Below, piece after piece: positions 27,167 through 34,868 of a DNA stretch of 64,000 bases (position 1 is the stretch's first letter; the number at the start of each line of letters is the position of its first letter). The position numbers and the translations under genes are program-made. The stretch is from NCBI RefSeq assembly GCF_020026895.1, contig NZ_JAINZW010000002.1, positions 186,001 to 250,000 of the forward strand, in the 5' to 3' direction. The DNA is from Novilysobacter selenitireducens. Lineage in GTDB: Bacteria > Pseudomonadota > Gammaproteobacteria > Xanthomonadales > Xanthomonadaceae. Under the pieces are notes generated by a model. That model was given only the letters and a program-made list of their open reading frames with translations. It ran no database searches and was not told the origin of the DNA.

Positions 27167-28384
27167 GTGGAGCGAACTGAATTGTTAATTCTTAACGACG
27201 GAAAAGGCAATTCGTTCGAAACTGCAATCGCGCAGCTTCGGGATTCGCACTCTCTTAAGATCGCTTGTAGTTACTTGCAACCTCAGGGCTGGGAAATCAT
27301 AAGAAGCATCTTCAGCAAACAGATTCTTCAGCGTTCAAAGCTAATATTTACTGACCAGCTTTCAATCACGAATCCTACGGCCGTCAGGATGGCCATGAAT
27401 GACGGCGTGGCAACGCGAGTTTTCCGTGGCAATGCCACCTATCATCCTAAGTGCTACCTTTCCGTGAGCTCAGATGGCACACCCTTACGCTATGTCTTGG
27501 GGAGCGCAAACATTAGCCTCTCGGCACTACGGACCGGGGTAGAGGTTGGCGTAGGTGGCAACGAGCCCAGTCATCTCAGAGAACTGAGCGTTTGGTTCGA
27601 TGAGGTTTGCGAGCGCCACAGTATAGCGGTGAACGCCGCAGTACTCGGGGAAATGGAGGGTATTTGGAAGCTTGCAGCAGCTTCGCGAGCCAAGAACCGA
27701 CTCAAGATGGTTGTGACTACGACAGGGCCTGAAGTTTCAGGCTCGCCTGCGGATCTCGCAGAAACCTACGAGGATGCTTTTGAATCACTAGTTAAGCCTA
27801 TTGGCATGCTGAATTTTGACCACGCGGGAAACAACGTTCGGACTCTGCAGCTAGCGCGCGAGGCCTTAGACAACTGGCCTTCCGCCGATGGCAAGACAGT
27901 GAGCGAGATGAAATTGTTGGGGTTTGTTTCCGATGGAACCCTGACCTCGCTTGGGAAGGCTGCCAAGAACACCAGCACGCATGAGGATCTCGCTCTTGCC
28001 TGGTGTGGTTGGTTGCTCGACACACCCGACGAGGTCCTTTCCGAACTTAATGCGAGGTTAGTAGCAGCAAAGCGGTCATTTCTCCGATTCTGTTCGCTTA
28101 GCGAGGAGGTTTCCGATTTTTTTGTAGCCAACGCGTTGGAAAGCTCAGAGAAGAAGTTGCTACAGACGATCGAGCTCATCTGCAATGCCAGCAGCATGGT
28201 CGAGAAGCTTGGGCTAGCTGAGATTCGCGTGCTCTCTAAGCTACTGCCTGCCTCGGAGTACATGAGCCCGGCCTCCGCAGAAGCCATTACGACCTATTTT
28301 GCGAATAAGGGTGCGCGCGGATGGAGCCGGGATGACCGAAGAATCATGGTTAATGCTTTTCGGAGGGCGCTGTCGGCACGCTGA
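27167..28384 (+). CDS. Phospholipase D-fold (NgoFVII/BfiI-like) putative nuclease
   Basis: 405 residues. The N-terminal half resembles the PLD-type nuclease domain of some restriction enzymes: AYLQPQGWEIIRSIF-like lead-in, then the HxK catalytic motif in YHPKCYL with the downstream GSANISLSAL that follows it in this superfamily. One HxK is present, so it would act as a dimer. The C-terminal half is helical and unrecognised. GC content and codon use are clearly lower than the neighbours, a sign of transfer. Start: GTG 27167, or TTG 27182, which has GGAG 9 bp upstream. It follows the R-M pair with 289 bp between, and could be a second restriction or other defence nuclease. Confidence 0.7.
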   Translation: MERTELLILNDGKGNSFETAIAQLRDSHSLKIACSYLQPQGWEIIRSIFSKQILQRSKLIFTDQLSITNPTAVRMAMNDGVATRVFRGNATYHPKCYLSVSSDGTPLRYVLGSANISLSALRTGVEVGVGGNEPSHLRELSVWFDEVCERHSIAVNAAVLGEMEGIWKLAAASRAKNRLKMVVTTTGPEVSGSPADLAETYEDAFESLVKPIGMLNFDHAGNNVRTLQLAREALDNWPSADGKTVSEMKLLGFVSDGTLTSLGKAAKNTSTHEDLALAWCGWLLDTPDEVLSELNARLVAAKRSFLRFCSLSEEVSDFFVANALESSEKKLLQTIELICNASSMVEKLGLAEIRVLSKLLPASEYMSPASAEAITTYFANKGARGWSRDDRRIMVNAFRRALSAR

Positions 28385-28388
28385 CCAG

Positions 28389-28411
28389 AACAGGCGTCAG
28401 AGTCGACTTTC
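28389..28411. repeat. Left inverted repeat flanking the RAYT gene
   Basis: This 23-bp sequence (ending GTCAGAGTCGACTTTC) is the reverse complement of 29212-29234 with one mismatch. It abuts the 3' end of the RAYT pseudogene and the right edge of the defence island. It contains the GTCAGAGTCGAC palindromic core typical of RAYT-linked REPs in this family. Confidence 0.88.
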
Positions 28412-29127
28412 TCAGTCTGTCCAGTCTGTTTCGGCGGGTACCGCTTGCCGGCGGGGCCGCCCGATACGTCCGGGGCAGATGGACCGCCCCAGCTGCTCTT
28501 CGATCATCGAGGTGAAGCGGTCAGTGCCCAGCGCCTGCTGGCGCTGCAGCCGGTTGCGGATGGTCTCCAGCTCCTCGGGCGTGACCGCCTCGGCGACCCA
28601 CGCACGGTAGGCCGACAGTCGCGCGGCGTCGTCGCCGCCAAGCGCCAGGTACTGCGGGTGGGCGTCACCAGCGCGTCGCGCGTTCCCAACGCATTAGCCG
28701 CGTAGCTGGACCACGCGTGGTCACCGGGCTTCGCCACCATTGCTGCGCGGACCGGGTTGAGCTCGATGTAGCGGTAACAGCGCAGCAGGTGCGCGTCGCT
28801 CTGCACGGGGCACGCCTTGTAGCGGCCCTCCCACAGGGTGCCGGTGCGCCCGTAGCGGTCGTTGACGTAGCGCACGTAGCGGCGGCCCAGAGCCTGCATC
28901 ATCGCGCCGACCTGGCCGCCGGCGCCCGGTGTCACCAGCAGGTGCACGTGGTTGGTCATCAGCACGTACGCGTGGATGGCGCAGCCGGCGCGGGTGGCGG
29001 CGGTGCGCAGCTCGTCCAGGTAGCGCACGTGGTCGATAGGCTGGAAGAAGCACGGCCGGCGGTCGTTGCCGCGCTGGACCACGTGCTGCGGAATGTGGGG
29101 CAGGTCGATGCGAGGGAGGCGGGGCAT
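28412..29127 (-). pseudogene. REP-associated tyrosine transposase (RAYT), frameshifted
   Basis: Y1/HUH-type transposase that mobilises short palindromic repeats. The N-terminal 160 codons are intact: MPRLPRIDLPHIPQHVVQRG, the HxH metal motif in MTNHVHLLV, and YRYIELNPVRAAMV. At about 28660 one base is missing after ALVTP; in the next frame the family C-terminus resumes (HPQYLALGGDDAARLSAYR through EEQLGRSICPGRIGRPRRQ) and ends at a stop at 28412. The ATG at 29127 was chosen because family members begin there. Flanked by 23-bp inverted repeats. Probably dead unless the frameshift is a sequencing error. Confidence 0.88.
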
Positions 29128-29211
29128 GGCGTCCGTGCGATGCGGTGGGTGGGCCATGGTGGGCGCGCCCCCGGGGCCCGGTGTATCAGTCCTCGCCGCA
29201 TCGCGCTGTCG

Positions 29212-29234
29212 GAAAGTCGACTCTGACCCCTGTT
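29212..29234. repeat. Right inverted repeat flanking the RAYT gene
   Basis: GAAAGTCGACTCTGACCCCT... is the inverted partner of 28389-28411 (22 of 23 positions). Together they bracket the RAYT gene as an 846-bp unit, suggesting that RAYT and its own REPs form one transposing block. Confidence 0.88.
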
Positions 29235-29313
29235 TTCGCTTCATGATTTCGCAACGCCAGCCGATAACGTCGCTGCCTTGCCTGCCGACGCCCAGATTCC
29301 CAGGTAGCCCCGA

Positions 29314-30456
29314 ATGCCCGTGCAGGATCCAGACGATCGGTACCTCCGCGTGGCCATGATGGTCATGCTCTCGCTGGCCCTGCTGGCGGGCGTTTGTGCC
29401 ACCGCGATGCACTGGCTCGGCCCGGTCCATCGGCCCATGGATCGGGTGCTTCCGCCTGTGGTCAGCGCGCTGTTGGCAGGTCTCGTCTGCGCGCTGTGGC
29501 TGCGGCCCGCATGGGTGGGCGTCATCACGCGCATCGCCCTGTGCCTCTCGGCCCTCACGCTGATGGCGCCCGCGTGGCTCTATACGGTGCAGGCAAGCCT
29601 GTCGCCGGACGTCCGCCTGATCGACACGCTGCCGCCGATGTCGTCGCTGTTCGCGGTGTTCATGGCCATGCTCATGATCTTCGTGCCGGGCCGACGCGCG
29701 TACGTCGCCGCCGCGGTCGGCTGGCTGCTGGTGGCGTCGCCGGTGCTCGTCTACCTGCTGACCCACCCGGGGGAACTGGGGACGCCGCGCGGCGTGGACC
29801 TGGCCATGGCCTTTGGGCCCGCCAGCCTCATGCTCGTGGTGCTGCTGCCGGTGCAGCGTGGCCTCATGGGAAAGATCCAGCGGCTGGCCTCCGAACGCGA
29901 CGGCATCGAGGTGCAGTTGCATCGCGACCCCCTCACCGGGGTGAACAGCCGCCTGTTCGGCGAGCGCGTGCTCCGCGACGTGCTGGCCAGAGGTGGCACC
30001 GCCGGGCTGGTCATGCTGGACCTCGACCGCTTCAAGGCCATCAATGACACCTATGGCCATCCGGCCGGTGATGGTGTGCTGCGGGTTGTGGCCGCGACCT
30101 GCGCGCGCCTGCTGAGGCCGAGCGAGTGCATCGCGCGCTGGGGCGGTGAGGAGTTCCTTGTGATCCTGCCCGATGTCGATCCAGGGGCGCTGCATGGCAT
30201 CGCCGATCGCCTGCGCGTGGCGATCGCCGCCGTGCCGGTGGCGCCGGTCGCGCAGGTGACGGCCTCCCTCGGCACGGCCCTGTTGCACCCCGCCGACACC
30301 CTCGACACCGCGCTGCAGCGCGTCGACCGGGCGCTGTACCGCGCGAAGGAATTGGGCGGCAATTGCGTCTGCGCAGGTGAGGGGGGGCCAACAGCGGGGT
30401 CAGGTTCACTTCGAGAGCGGGGGTCAGTGAAGATTCCGAGCTTGGAAGTGCTGTAG
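29314..30456 (+). CDS. Membrane-bound diguanylate cyclase (GGDEF)
   Basis: 380 residues: six or so hydrophobic helices over residues 10-190, a short coiled linker (QRLASERDGIEVQLH), then a GGDEF domain from about 205 (DPLTGVNSRLFG) with an active-site GGEEF in RWGGEEFLVI. A predicted inner-membrane c-di-GMP synthase without an obvious sensor domain. The last about 22 residues (PTAGSGSLRERGSVKIPSLEVL) are encoded by a GGGGTCAGGTTCACTTC repeat and following DNA, so the native C-terminus has probably been replaced. Just downstream of the RAYT block. Confidence 0.9.
   Translation: MPVQDPDDRYLRVAMMVMLSLALLAGVCATAMHWLGPVHRPMDRVLPPVVSALLAGLVCALWLRPAWVGVITRIALCLSALTLMAPAWLYTVQASLSPDVRLIDTLPPMSSLFAVFMAMLMIFVPGRRAYVAAAVGWLLVASPVLVYLLTHPGELGTPRGVDLAMAFGPASLMLVVLLPVQRGLMGKIQRLASERDGIEVQLHRDPLTGVNSRLFGERVLRDVLARGGTAGLVMLDLDRFKAINDTYGHPAGDGVLRVVAATCARLLRPSECIARWGGEEFLVILPDVDPGALHGIADRLRVAIAAVPVAPVAQVTASLGTALLHPADTLDTALQRVDRALYRAKELGGNCVCAGEGGPTAGSGSLRERGSVKIPSLEVL
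30389..30412. repeat. GGGGTCAGGTTCACTTC repeat, copy 1
   Basis: Sequence CAACAGCGGGGTCAGGTTCA... within the 3' end of the GGDEF gene; repeated with one mismatch in direct orientation at 32060-32083. This is the flank motif of another RAYT family in this lineage. Confidence 0.8.
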
Positions 30457-30504
30457 CCACGTTCCGCGCCAGCAGCCCTCACGCCCACCACTACCGAGGT
30501 CCAC

Positions 30505-31095
30505 ATGTCCGACCGCGTCCTTGTCTTCTACGGCTCCTACCGCGCAGGCCGGATGGGCATCCGCCTGGCCGACTACTGCGTGCGCGCACTGCAGGCCCGC
30601 GGCGTCGACGCCGAGCTGATCGACGCCAAGGCGGTGGACCTGCCGATGCTGGACCGCATGTACAAGGAGTACCCGCCGGGCGAGGCGCCGGAGGCCATGG
30701 AGGCACTGGCCGGCAAGATCCGCGGCGCCGATGGCTTCGTGTTCGTCCCCGGCGAGTACAACTGGGGCATGCAGCCGGGCCTGAAGAACCTCACCGACCA
30801 CTTCCTGGAGGAGTGGTTCTGGCGCCCCGCCGGCATCGTCAGCTATTCGGCCGGGCGCCTAGCCGGTGCGCGCGGCAGCGTCCCCTGGCACGGCACGCTG
30901 TCGGAAATGGGCATGGTGGTGATCTCCAGCACCGTCAACGTCGGGCCCATCGGCAAGACGCTGGACGCGCAGGGGCAGCCAATCGACGAGGCCGGAAAGT
31001 TCCTAGAGAAGAGCTTCGCCCGCTTCGCCGACGACCTGGCCTGGTGGATGGAGGCCGCACGGCTGCAGAAGGCACGGAAGGCGCCGCCCTTCTGA
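30505..31095 (+). CDS. NADPH-dependent FMN reductase (flavodoxin-like fold)
   Basis: 196 residues, flavodoxin-fold quinone/FMN reductase family: an N-terminal phosphate-binding loop VFYGSYRAGRMG and the FMN-contacting VFVPGEYNWGMQPGLKNLTDHF. Probably a soluble NAD(P)H:quinone/FMN or azo-reductase-like enzyme; substrate unknown. Transcribed alone, convergent with the VOC gene, with a hairpin between them. Confidence 0.9.
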   Translation: MSDRVLVFYGSYRAGRMGIRLADYCVRALQARGVDAELIDAKAVDLPMLDRMYKEYPPGEAPEAMEALAGKIRGADGFVFVPGEYNWGMQPGLKNLTDHFLEEWFWRPAGIVSYSAGRLAGARGSVPWHGTLSEMGMVVISSTVNVGPIGKTLDAQGQPIDEAGKFLEKSFARFADDLAWWMEAARLQKARKAPPF

Positions 31096-31120
31096 GCGGG
31101 TGAGCCCGTTGGACCCGCTC
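31094..31120. terminator. Hairpin between convergent genes
   Basis: GAGCGGGT/ACCCGCTC form an 8-bp perfect stem (31094-31101 and 31113-31120) exactly filling the gap between the FMN reductase stop and the VOC gene stop. T-runs are weak (TTAC), so the call as a shared terminator is tentative. Confidence 0.45.
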
Positions 31121-31498
31121 TTACATGCTATGGACGTGCAGGATGTTGCCGTCCGGGTCCTTGAACCAGATGGCCGCGAAGCCATCGCGCCGGTGCACGC
31201 CGCGGTGCATGTCCATGCCCAGCCGCGGATATTCCTCGAGCGTCACGCCCTTTGCGCGCAGCGACTCCGCAATGGCCTCCACGTCATCGCCGCCCCGCCA
31301 GACCACCGCGTTGCCGGTGCCTGGCCTGACATCCGCGGAGCGGTACACCACAAGCTGCGTGTCGCCGGTCTGGTATCCCAGCACGCCATCGATATCGTCG
31401 CCGCTGGGCTCGAGGCCGAGCGTGTTGCTGTAGAAGTCCCGCGCCCGTTCGAGGTCGCTGACTGCGACGATGGCGCTTGAGGTTTTGTGCTTCAGCAT
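31121..31498 (-). CDS. VOC (glyoxalase/bleomycin-resistance fold) protein
   Basis: 125 residues with the vicinal-oxygen-chelate two-module fold: SSAIVAVSDLERARDFYSNTLGLE and the C-terminal FKDPDGNILHVHSM with a potential metal-binding Glu/His pattern. Members range from lyases to antibiotic-binding proteins; the specific role is not predictable here. Monocistronic. Confidence 0.88.
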   Translation of the reverse strand: MLKHKTSSAIVAVSDLERARDFYSNTLGLEPSGDDIDGVLGYQTGDTQLVVYRSADVRPGTGNAVVWRGGDDVEAIAESLRAKGVTLEEYPRLGMDMHRGVHRRDGFAAIWFKDPDGNILHVHSM

Positions 31499-31768
31499 GG
31501 GGCTCTCCGCATCTGGGTACGTCCGTCGCGCAAAAGGGGCACGGATTTGTGACCGTGAGCGGGACGACGTTGGAACGACGTCAACGGTGCGTTAACACGC
31601 GGCGCGCGTTCTTCGGTGCGTTGGTGACACTCGAGGCCGGGCGCGTTGACAGCTTTGCGACGAGCAGTGGGTCAGCCTTTCTCCGTGGGCCGCCACCTGC
31701 GGCACACACGTCTCGCACCCACCGCGATTAGCGCCTCCCCAAGGAATATCGATGAAAAGGATTGATCG

Positions 31769-32041
31769 ATGAGTAAGTACCTGTCTTCATTCAGCGGCTT
31801 CATGGCCGCTTCGCTGTTGGGCGCAGCTCTTTTGCTGCCCTCGGTCGCCCAGGCCGCATGCCCGTCCATAGGCGACAAGGGCCTGTGGGGTGACTGCTCT
31901 CCCCGGAGCAGTAATTGCTACAAGGCCTGGGTGACGGACCACCGCAAGTTCAACGGCATCTGGCACTACAAGCGCCTCGTGTATCGACGTAATGCCGGAG
32001 GCACCTGGTCGTACTACAGCGAGACGTGGCACCGCTGCTAA
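31769..32041 (+). CDS. Small secreted Cys-containing protein
   Basis: 90 residues. A clear Sec signal peptide (residues 1-29, ending SVAQA) leaves a mature part of about 60 residues with four Cys (ACPS, GDCS, SNCY and the C-terminal HRC) and many Trp/Tyr. Probably disulfide-stabilised in the periplasm or secreted. No known family. It sits just before a repeat copy and a RAYT remnant. Confidence 0.7.
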   Translation: MSKYLSSFSGFMAASLLGAALLLPSVAQAACPSIGDKGLWGDCSPRSSNCYKAWVTDHRKFNGIWHYKRLVYRRNAGGTWSYYSETWHRC

Positions 32042-32059
32042 GCGGTGGGGGAGTCAGCC

Positions 32060-32083
32060 CAACAACGGGGTCAGGTTCACTTC
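32060..32083. repeat. GGGGTCAGGTTCACTTC repeat, copy 2
   Basis: CAACAACGGGGTCAGGTTCA... matches 30389-30412 in direct orientation (one mismatch). Directly adjacent to the 3' end of a RAYT fragment on the minus strand. Confidence 0.8.
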
Positions 32084-32091
32084 CTGGCCCT

Positions 32092-32215
32092 TCAACCGCG
32101 GCCCGGCCGATGCGCCGGCCGCACCCCAGCGAATCGCCGGGTCTTGGCCTCCACCATCGCCCGGAAGTCGTCACGGCCATAGTCGCGCTGCTGTCGCAGG
32201 AAGAGGCGGCTGGCA
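32092..32215 (-). pseudogene. Remnant of a RAYT-like gene (3' end)
   Basis: In the minus frame ending at 32092 the peptide SRLFLRQQRDYGRDDFRAMVEA, then KTRRFAGVRPAHRP, resembles the C-terminus of REP-associated transposases and is immediately followed by the GTCAGGTTCACTTC repeat that usually lies 3' of such genes. Upstream sequence (32216-32437) shows no transposase domain, so only a fragment remains. Recognition is from memory of the family; moderate certainty. Confidence 0.5.
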
Positions 32216-32437
32216 GCGAGGTCCTCGTCGTTGAAGTCGGCGGTTAGCGGGTTCCGACAGGCGCCGCCCCGTTCGGGGCTGGTCGAAGCGGGGCAGGCGG
32301 GCCATGCGTTCAGAGTGGTGCGCGGCTCGGTGTGGCCTATCGGCTTTGCGCCGAACGGTCCGTCAGGCGGATTCCGGGGGCGCGTGGGACGTAAGCCTGC
32401 CCCTTCTTGATTGCAGGCGGACCGGTATCCTTCCGCC

Positions 32438-33211
32438 ATGCCTCTGCGCCGCCTGCCCGCCACCCGCTACATCACTCCCCTGCGCGAAGGCGGTTCGATG
32501 CCGGCCGTGGTCGAGGGAGAAGACCAGGGCCTATACCTGCTCAAGTTCCGCGGGGCCGGCCAAGGGCCGAAGGCGCTGGTCGCCGAAGCGATCTGCGGCG
32601 GCCTGGCGCGTGCGCTGGGCCTGCCGGTGCCGGAAATCGTGCTGATGGACCTGGATGCCGAACTGGCACGCACCGAGGGCGACCCGGAGATCCAGGACCT
32701 GATCAAGGCCAGCGCGGGACTCAACCTGGGGATGGACTACCTGCCCGGCGCGATCAACTTCGACCCGGTTGCCGAACAGCCCGACGCCGACCTGTGCTCG
32801 CGCATCGTCTGGTTCGATGCGTTCACGAGCAACGTCGACCGCACCGCGCGCAATCCGAACATGCTGGTGTGGCACCGCCAGCTGTACCTGATCGACCACG
32901 GCGCGGCGCTGTATTTCCACCACGGTTGGGACGGCGACGTTTCGCAGGCCGCCAAGCCATTCGCGTTGATCCGCGACCACGTGCTGCTGCGATGGGCCAC
33001 GCAGCTGGCCGAGGTCGACGCCGACCTCGCGCAACGCCTGGACGGGGACGTCATCGCCCGGATCGTTTCGCAGGTGCCCGACGACTGGCTGCAGGGGGGC
33101 GACACGTTCGGCGACCCGGCGACCCAGCGCGCGGCGTACGTCGACTACCTCACCACGCGCCTGGCCCGGCGCGCCGGCTTTGTGCAGGAGGCGATCGATG
33201 CGCGAGGCTGA
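32438..33211 (+). CDS. HipA-like kinase-fold protein
   Basis: 257 residues with a HipA-type kinase fold: N-terminal ATP-site strand GLYLLKFRGAGQGPKALVAEAICGGLARALG, then VWFDAFTSNVDRTARNPNMLVW (the catalytic N/D region) and the metal-binding LYLIDHGAALYFHH. Shorter than HipA (about 440) and lacking HipB or the N-terminal HipA subdomain. It overlaps the next gene (DUF3037) by 14 bp, a conserved arrangement, so the two probably work together. Whether it phosphorylates a protein (as HipA phosphorylates a tRNA synthetase) is unknown. ATG 32438 begins the recognisable domain. Confidence 0.82.
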   Translation: MPLRRLPATRYITPLREGGSMPAVVEGEDQGLYLLKFRGAGQGPKALVAEAICGGLARALGLPVPEIVLMDLDAELARTEGDPEIQDLIKASAGLNLGMDYLPGAINFDPVAEQPDADLCSRIVWFDAFTSNVDRTARNPNMLVWHRQLYLIDHGAALYFHHGWDGDVSQAAKPFALIRDHVLLRWATQLAEVDADLAQRLDGDVIARIVSQVPDDWLQGGDTFGDPATQRAAYVDYLTTRLARRAGFVQEAIDARG

Positions 33212-33608
33212 CACCTACGACTACGCGGTGATCCGCGTGGTGCCGCGCGTCGAGCGCGAGGAGTTCGTCAATGTCGGCGTGATCCTCTCCTGCGAGCGCG
33301 CCCGTTTCCTGAAAGCCCGCATCGAAGTGGATCCGACCCGGCTGCTTGCGCTCGACCCGTCCATCGACCTGGAACTGGTCGGCCGCCACCTGGCCGCGAT
33401 CGCGGCGGTCTGCGAGGGCGGTGAAGCGGCCGCGCCGATCGGCCTGCTGCCCCCGCGCGCCCGCTTCCACTGGCTGACCGCCAAGCGCAGCGCGATCCTG
33501 CAGACCTCGCCGGTGCACATGGGCCGCTGCGCCGGCGACCTGGACGCCACGCTGGAGCACCTGATGACGCGCATGGTGCGGGTGCTCCCGCCGGCGGTCC
33601 CGGTTTAG
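33198..33608 (+). CDS. DUF3037 family protein
   Basis: 136 residues. The hallmark start DTYDYAVIRVVPRVEREEFVNVGVILSC matches DUF3037, a family found next to HipA-like kinases. No catalytic motif is evident. Its ATG lies within the 3' end of the kinase gene (14-bp overlap), indicating coupled translation. Partner, substrate or antitoxin of the kinase are all possible. Confidence 0.85.
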   Translation: MREADTYDYAVIRVVPRVEREEFVNVGVILSCERARFLKARIEVDPTRLLALDPSIDLELVGRHLAAIAAVCEGGEAAAPIGLLPPRARFHWLTAKRSAILQTSPVHMGRCAGDLDATLEHLMTRMVRVLPPAVPV

Positions 33609-33677
33609 GAACCGCAGTCGCGCGGCGCCGCGCCCACCGGGTTACCCTTCACTCGTTCCGAAGCCAGGGTTGATTGG

Positions 33678-33968
33678 ATGAACGCCCCCCCGAGAGCCAC
33701 CGTCGTCGGTCTGGTCACGCCGCACCTTCTGCGCGTCATCGACCTGGCCAACCAGGCCGAGAAGGGCATGAACGTTGATTGGCATCTGCGCAGTGCCGTG
33801 GACACGACCATGCGCGAACTGGGCGACCTGTGGAACGCGTCGGCATCCGTGGCGGCGTACCTCGAAGGGCTGGAGAGCGCGGCCGCTCAGGCCCCGAAGC
33901 ACCGTGAGGAATACCTCCGTGTCCTGCAGGCCGCAGCCGAAGCCGCGCGCCGTCTCAGGCGCGATTGA
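33678..33968 (+). CDS. Hypothetical helical protein
   Basis: 96 residues, predicted mostly helical (LLRVIDLANQAEKG; YLEGLESAAAQAPKHREEYLRVLQAAAEAARR), soluble, no signal peptide or cysteines. I recognise no family. Codon use matches the chromosome. Separated by 69 bp from DUF3037, so possibly a separate transcript. Confidence 0.6.
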   Translation: MNAPPRATVVGLVTPHLLRVIDLANQAEKGMNVDWHLRSAVDTTMRELGDLWNASASVAAYLEGLESAAAQAPKHREEYLRVLQAAAEAARRLRRD

Positions 33969-34224
33969 CGGCACGAAAGAGCGACGCCTGCCAGCAACGG
34001 GTCGGCGTATCGGGGCCGCACTCACAGAGAAGTAACCTGCCGGGGCGCACTGTCCCCTGGCACCACGATGCAATGTCGTGACGGCGACTCAGCCGCGCTG
34101 CACCTCCGCCCACTCTCCGCACTGAGCATTCTTTCCGCCATTTTTCGATGGCGGATCCGGCTTCGGCCGTCCCGGTTCCGGCGTAGGCGCAAGTGTGTGC
34201 CTGGATCGTTTCGAGGTACTTCCC

Positions 34225-34686
34225 ATGAACACCATGACTTCCACGACTTCCTCCAGCAGCGACAACCTGCTGGCCCGCGCTGCCGCCAACGGCAGTTTCA
34301 AGACCTTCGGCAAGGCCGTCGAGCAGGCGGGCCTGTCCCAGACGCTCAACGGCAGCGGACCGTTCACCGTGTTCGCCCCGACCGATGCGGCGTTCGACAA
34401 GCTGCCCTCGGGCAAGCTCGACAGCCTGCTGAAGCCGGAGAACAAGGCCGAGCTGGCTTCGATCCTCAACTACCACGTGGTCAGCGGCCGCAACAGCGCC
34501 GCCGACGTCGGCAAGTGGCAGACCGCCAAGACCGTGAACGGCCAGGCCGCCCCCATCAAGGTGGAAGGCAGCAAGGTCTTCGTCGGCGGGGCCGAGGTGT
34601 CGAAGGCTGACATCGGCTGCAGCAACGGCGTCATCCACGGCATCGACCGCGTGATCATGCCGACGGCATCAGCCACCAAGCAGTAA
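34225..34686 (+). CDS. Fasciclin (FAS1) domain protein
   Basis: 153 residues, a single FAS1 domain: LLARAAANGSFKTFGKAVEQAG, then the conserved FTVFAPTDAAFDKLP, then the H-box ILNYHVVSG and C-terminal NGVIHGIDRVIMP. FAS1 proteins mediate adhesion. There is no evident signal peptide (N-terminus MNTMTSTTSSSS), so either it is cytosolic or exported differently. ATG 34225 precedes the Ser/Thr-rich lead. A terminator follows. Confidence 0.9.
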   Translation: MNTMTSTTSSSSDNLLARAAANGSFKTFGKAVEQAGLSQTLNGSGPFTVFAPTDAAFDKLPSGKLDSLLKPENKAELASILNYHVVSGRNSAADVGKWQTAKTVNGQAAPIKVEGSKVFVGGAEVSKADIGCSNGVIHGIDRVIMPTASATKQ

Positions 34687-34724
34687 ACCGCGACGGCCCA
34701 GCGACGGGCCCCGTGTTCGACAAG

Positions 34725-34752
34725 CGGCAGGGCAACCCCCTGCCGTTCTTTT
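34725..34752 (+). terminator. Rho-independent terminator after the fasciclin gene
   Basis: 8-bp stem CGGCAGGG/CCCTGCCG (34725-34732 and 34738-34745), 5-nt loop, followed by TTCTTTT. It lies 39 bp past the fasciclin stop. Confidence 0.88.
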
Positions 34753-34868
34753 GTGCGAAGCATGGGGGCAGGTGCATGCCCGGCCCCGGTCTACACCCCC
34801 ACTTCCTGCACATCGCTGGCGCGTAGCGACTGCCTACGATGCGGCGCATCCATCCTCGGTGCCCCGTC

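Noticed and set aside
22799-28411. Integrative element with att sites or integrase
   Set aside because: No integrase, tRNA or flanking direct repeat found; only composition and content mark the island.
29128-30288. Long minus-strand frame upstream of the RAYT gene
   Set aside because: It is antisense to the GGDEF gene with His/Arg/Gln-rich shadow composition; only the RAYT part is real.
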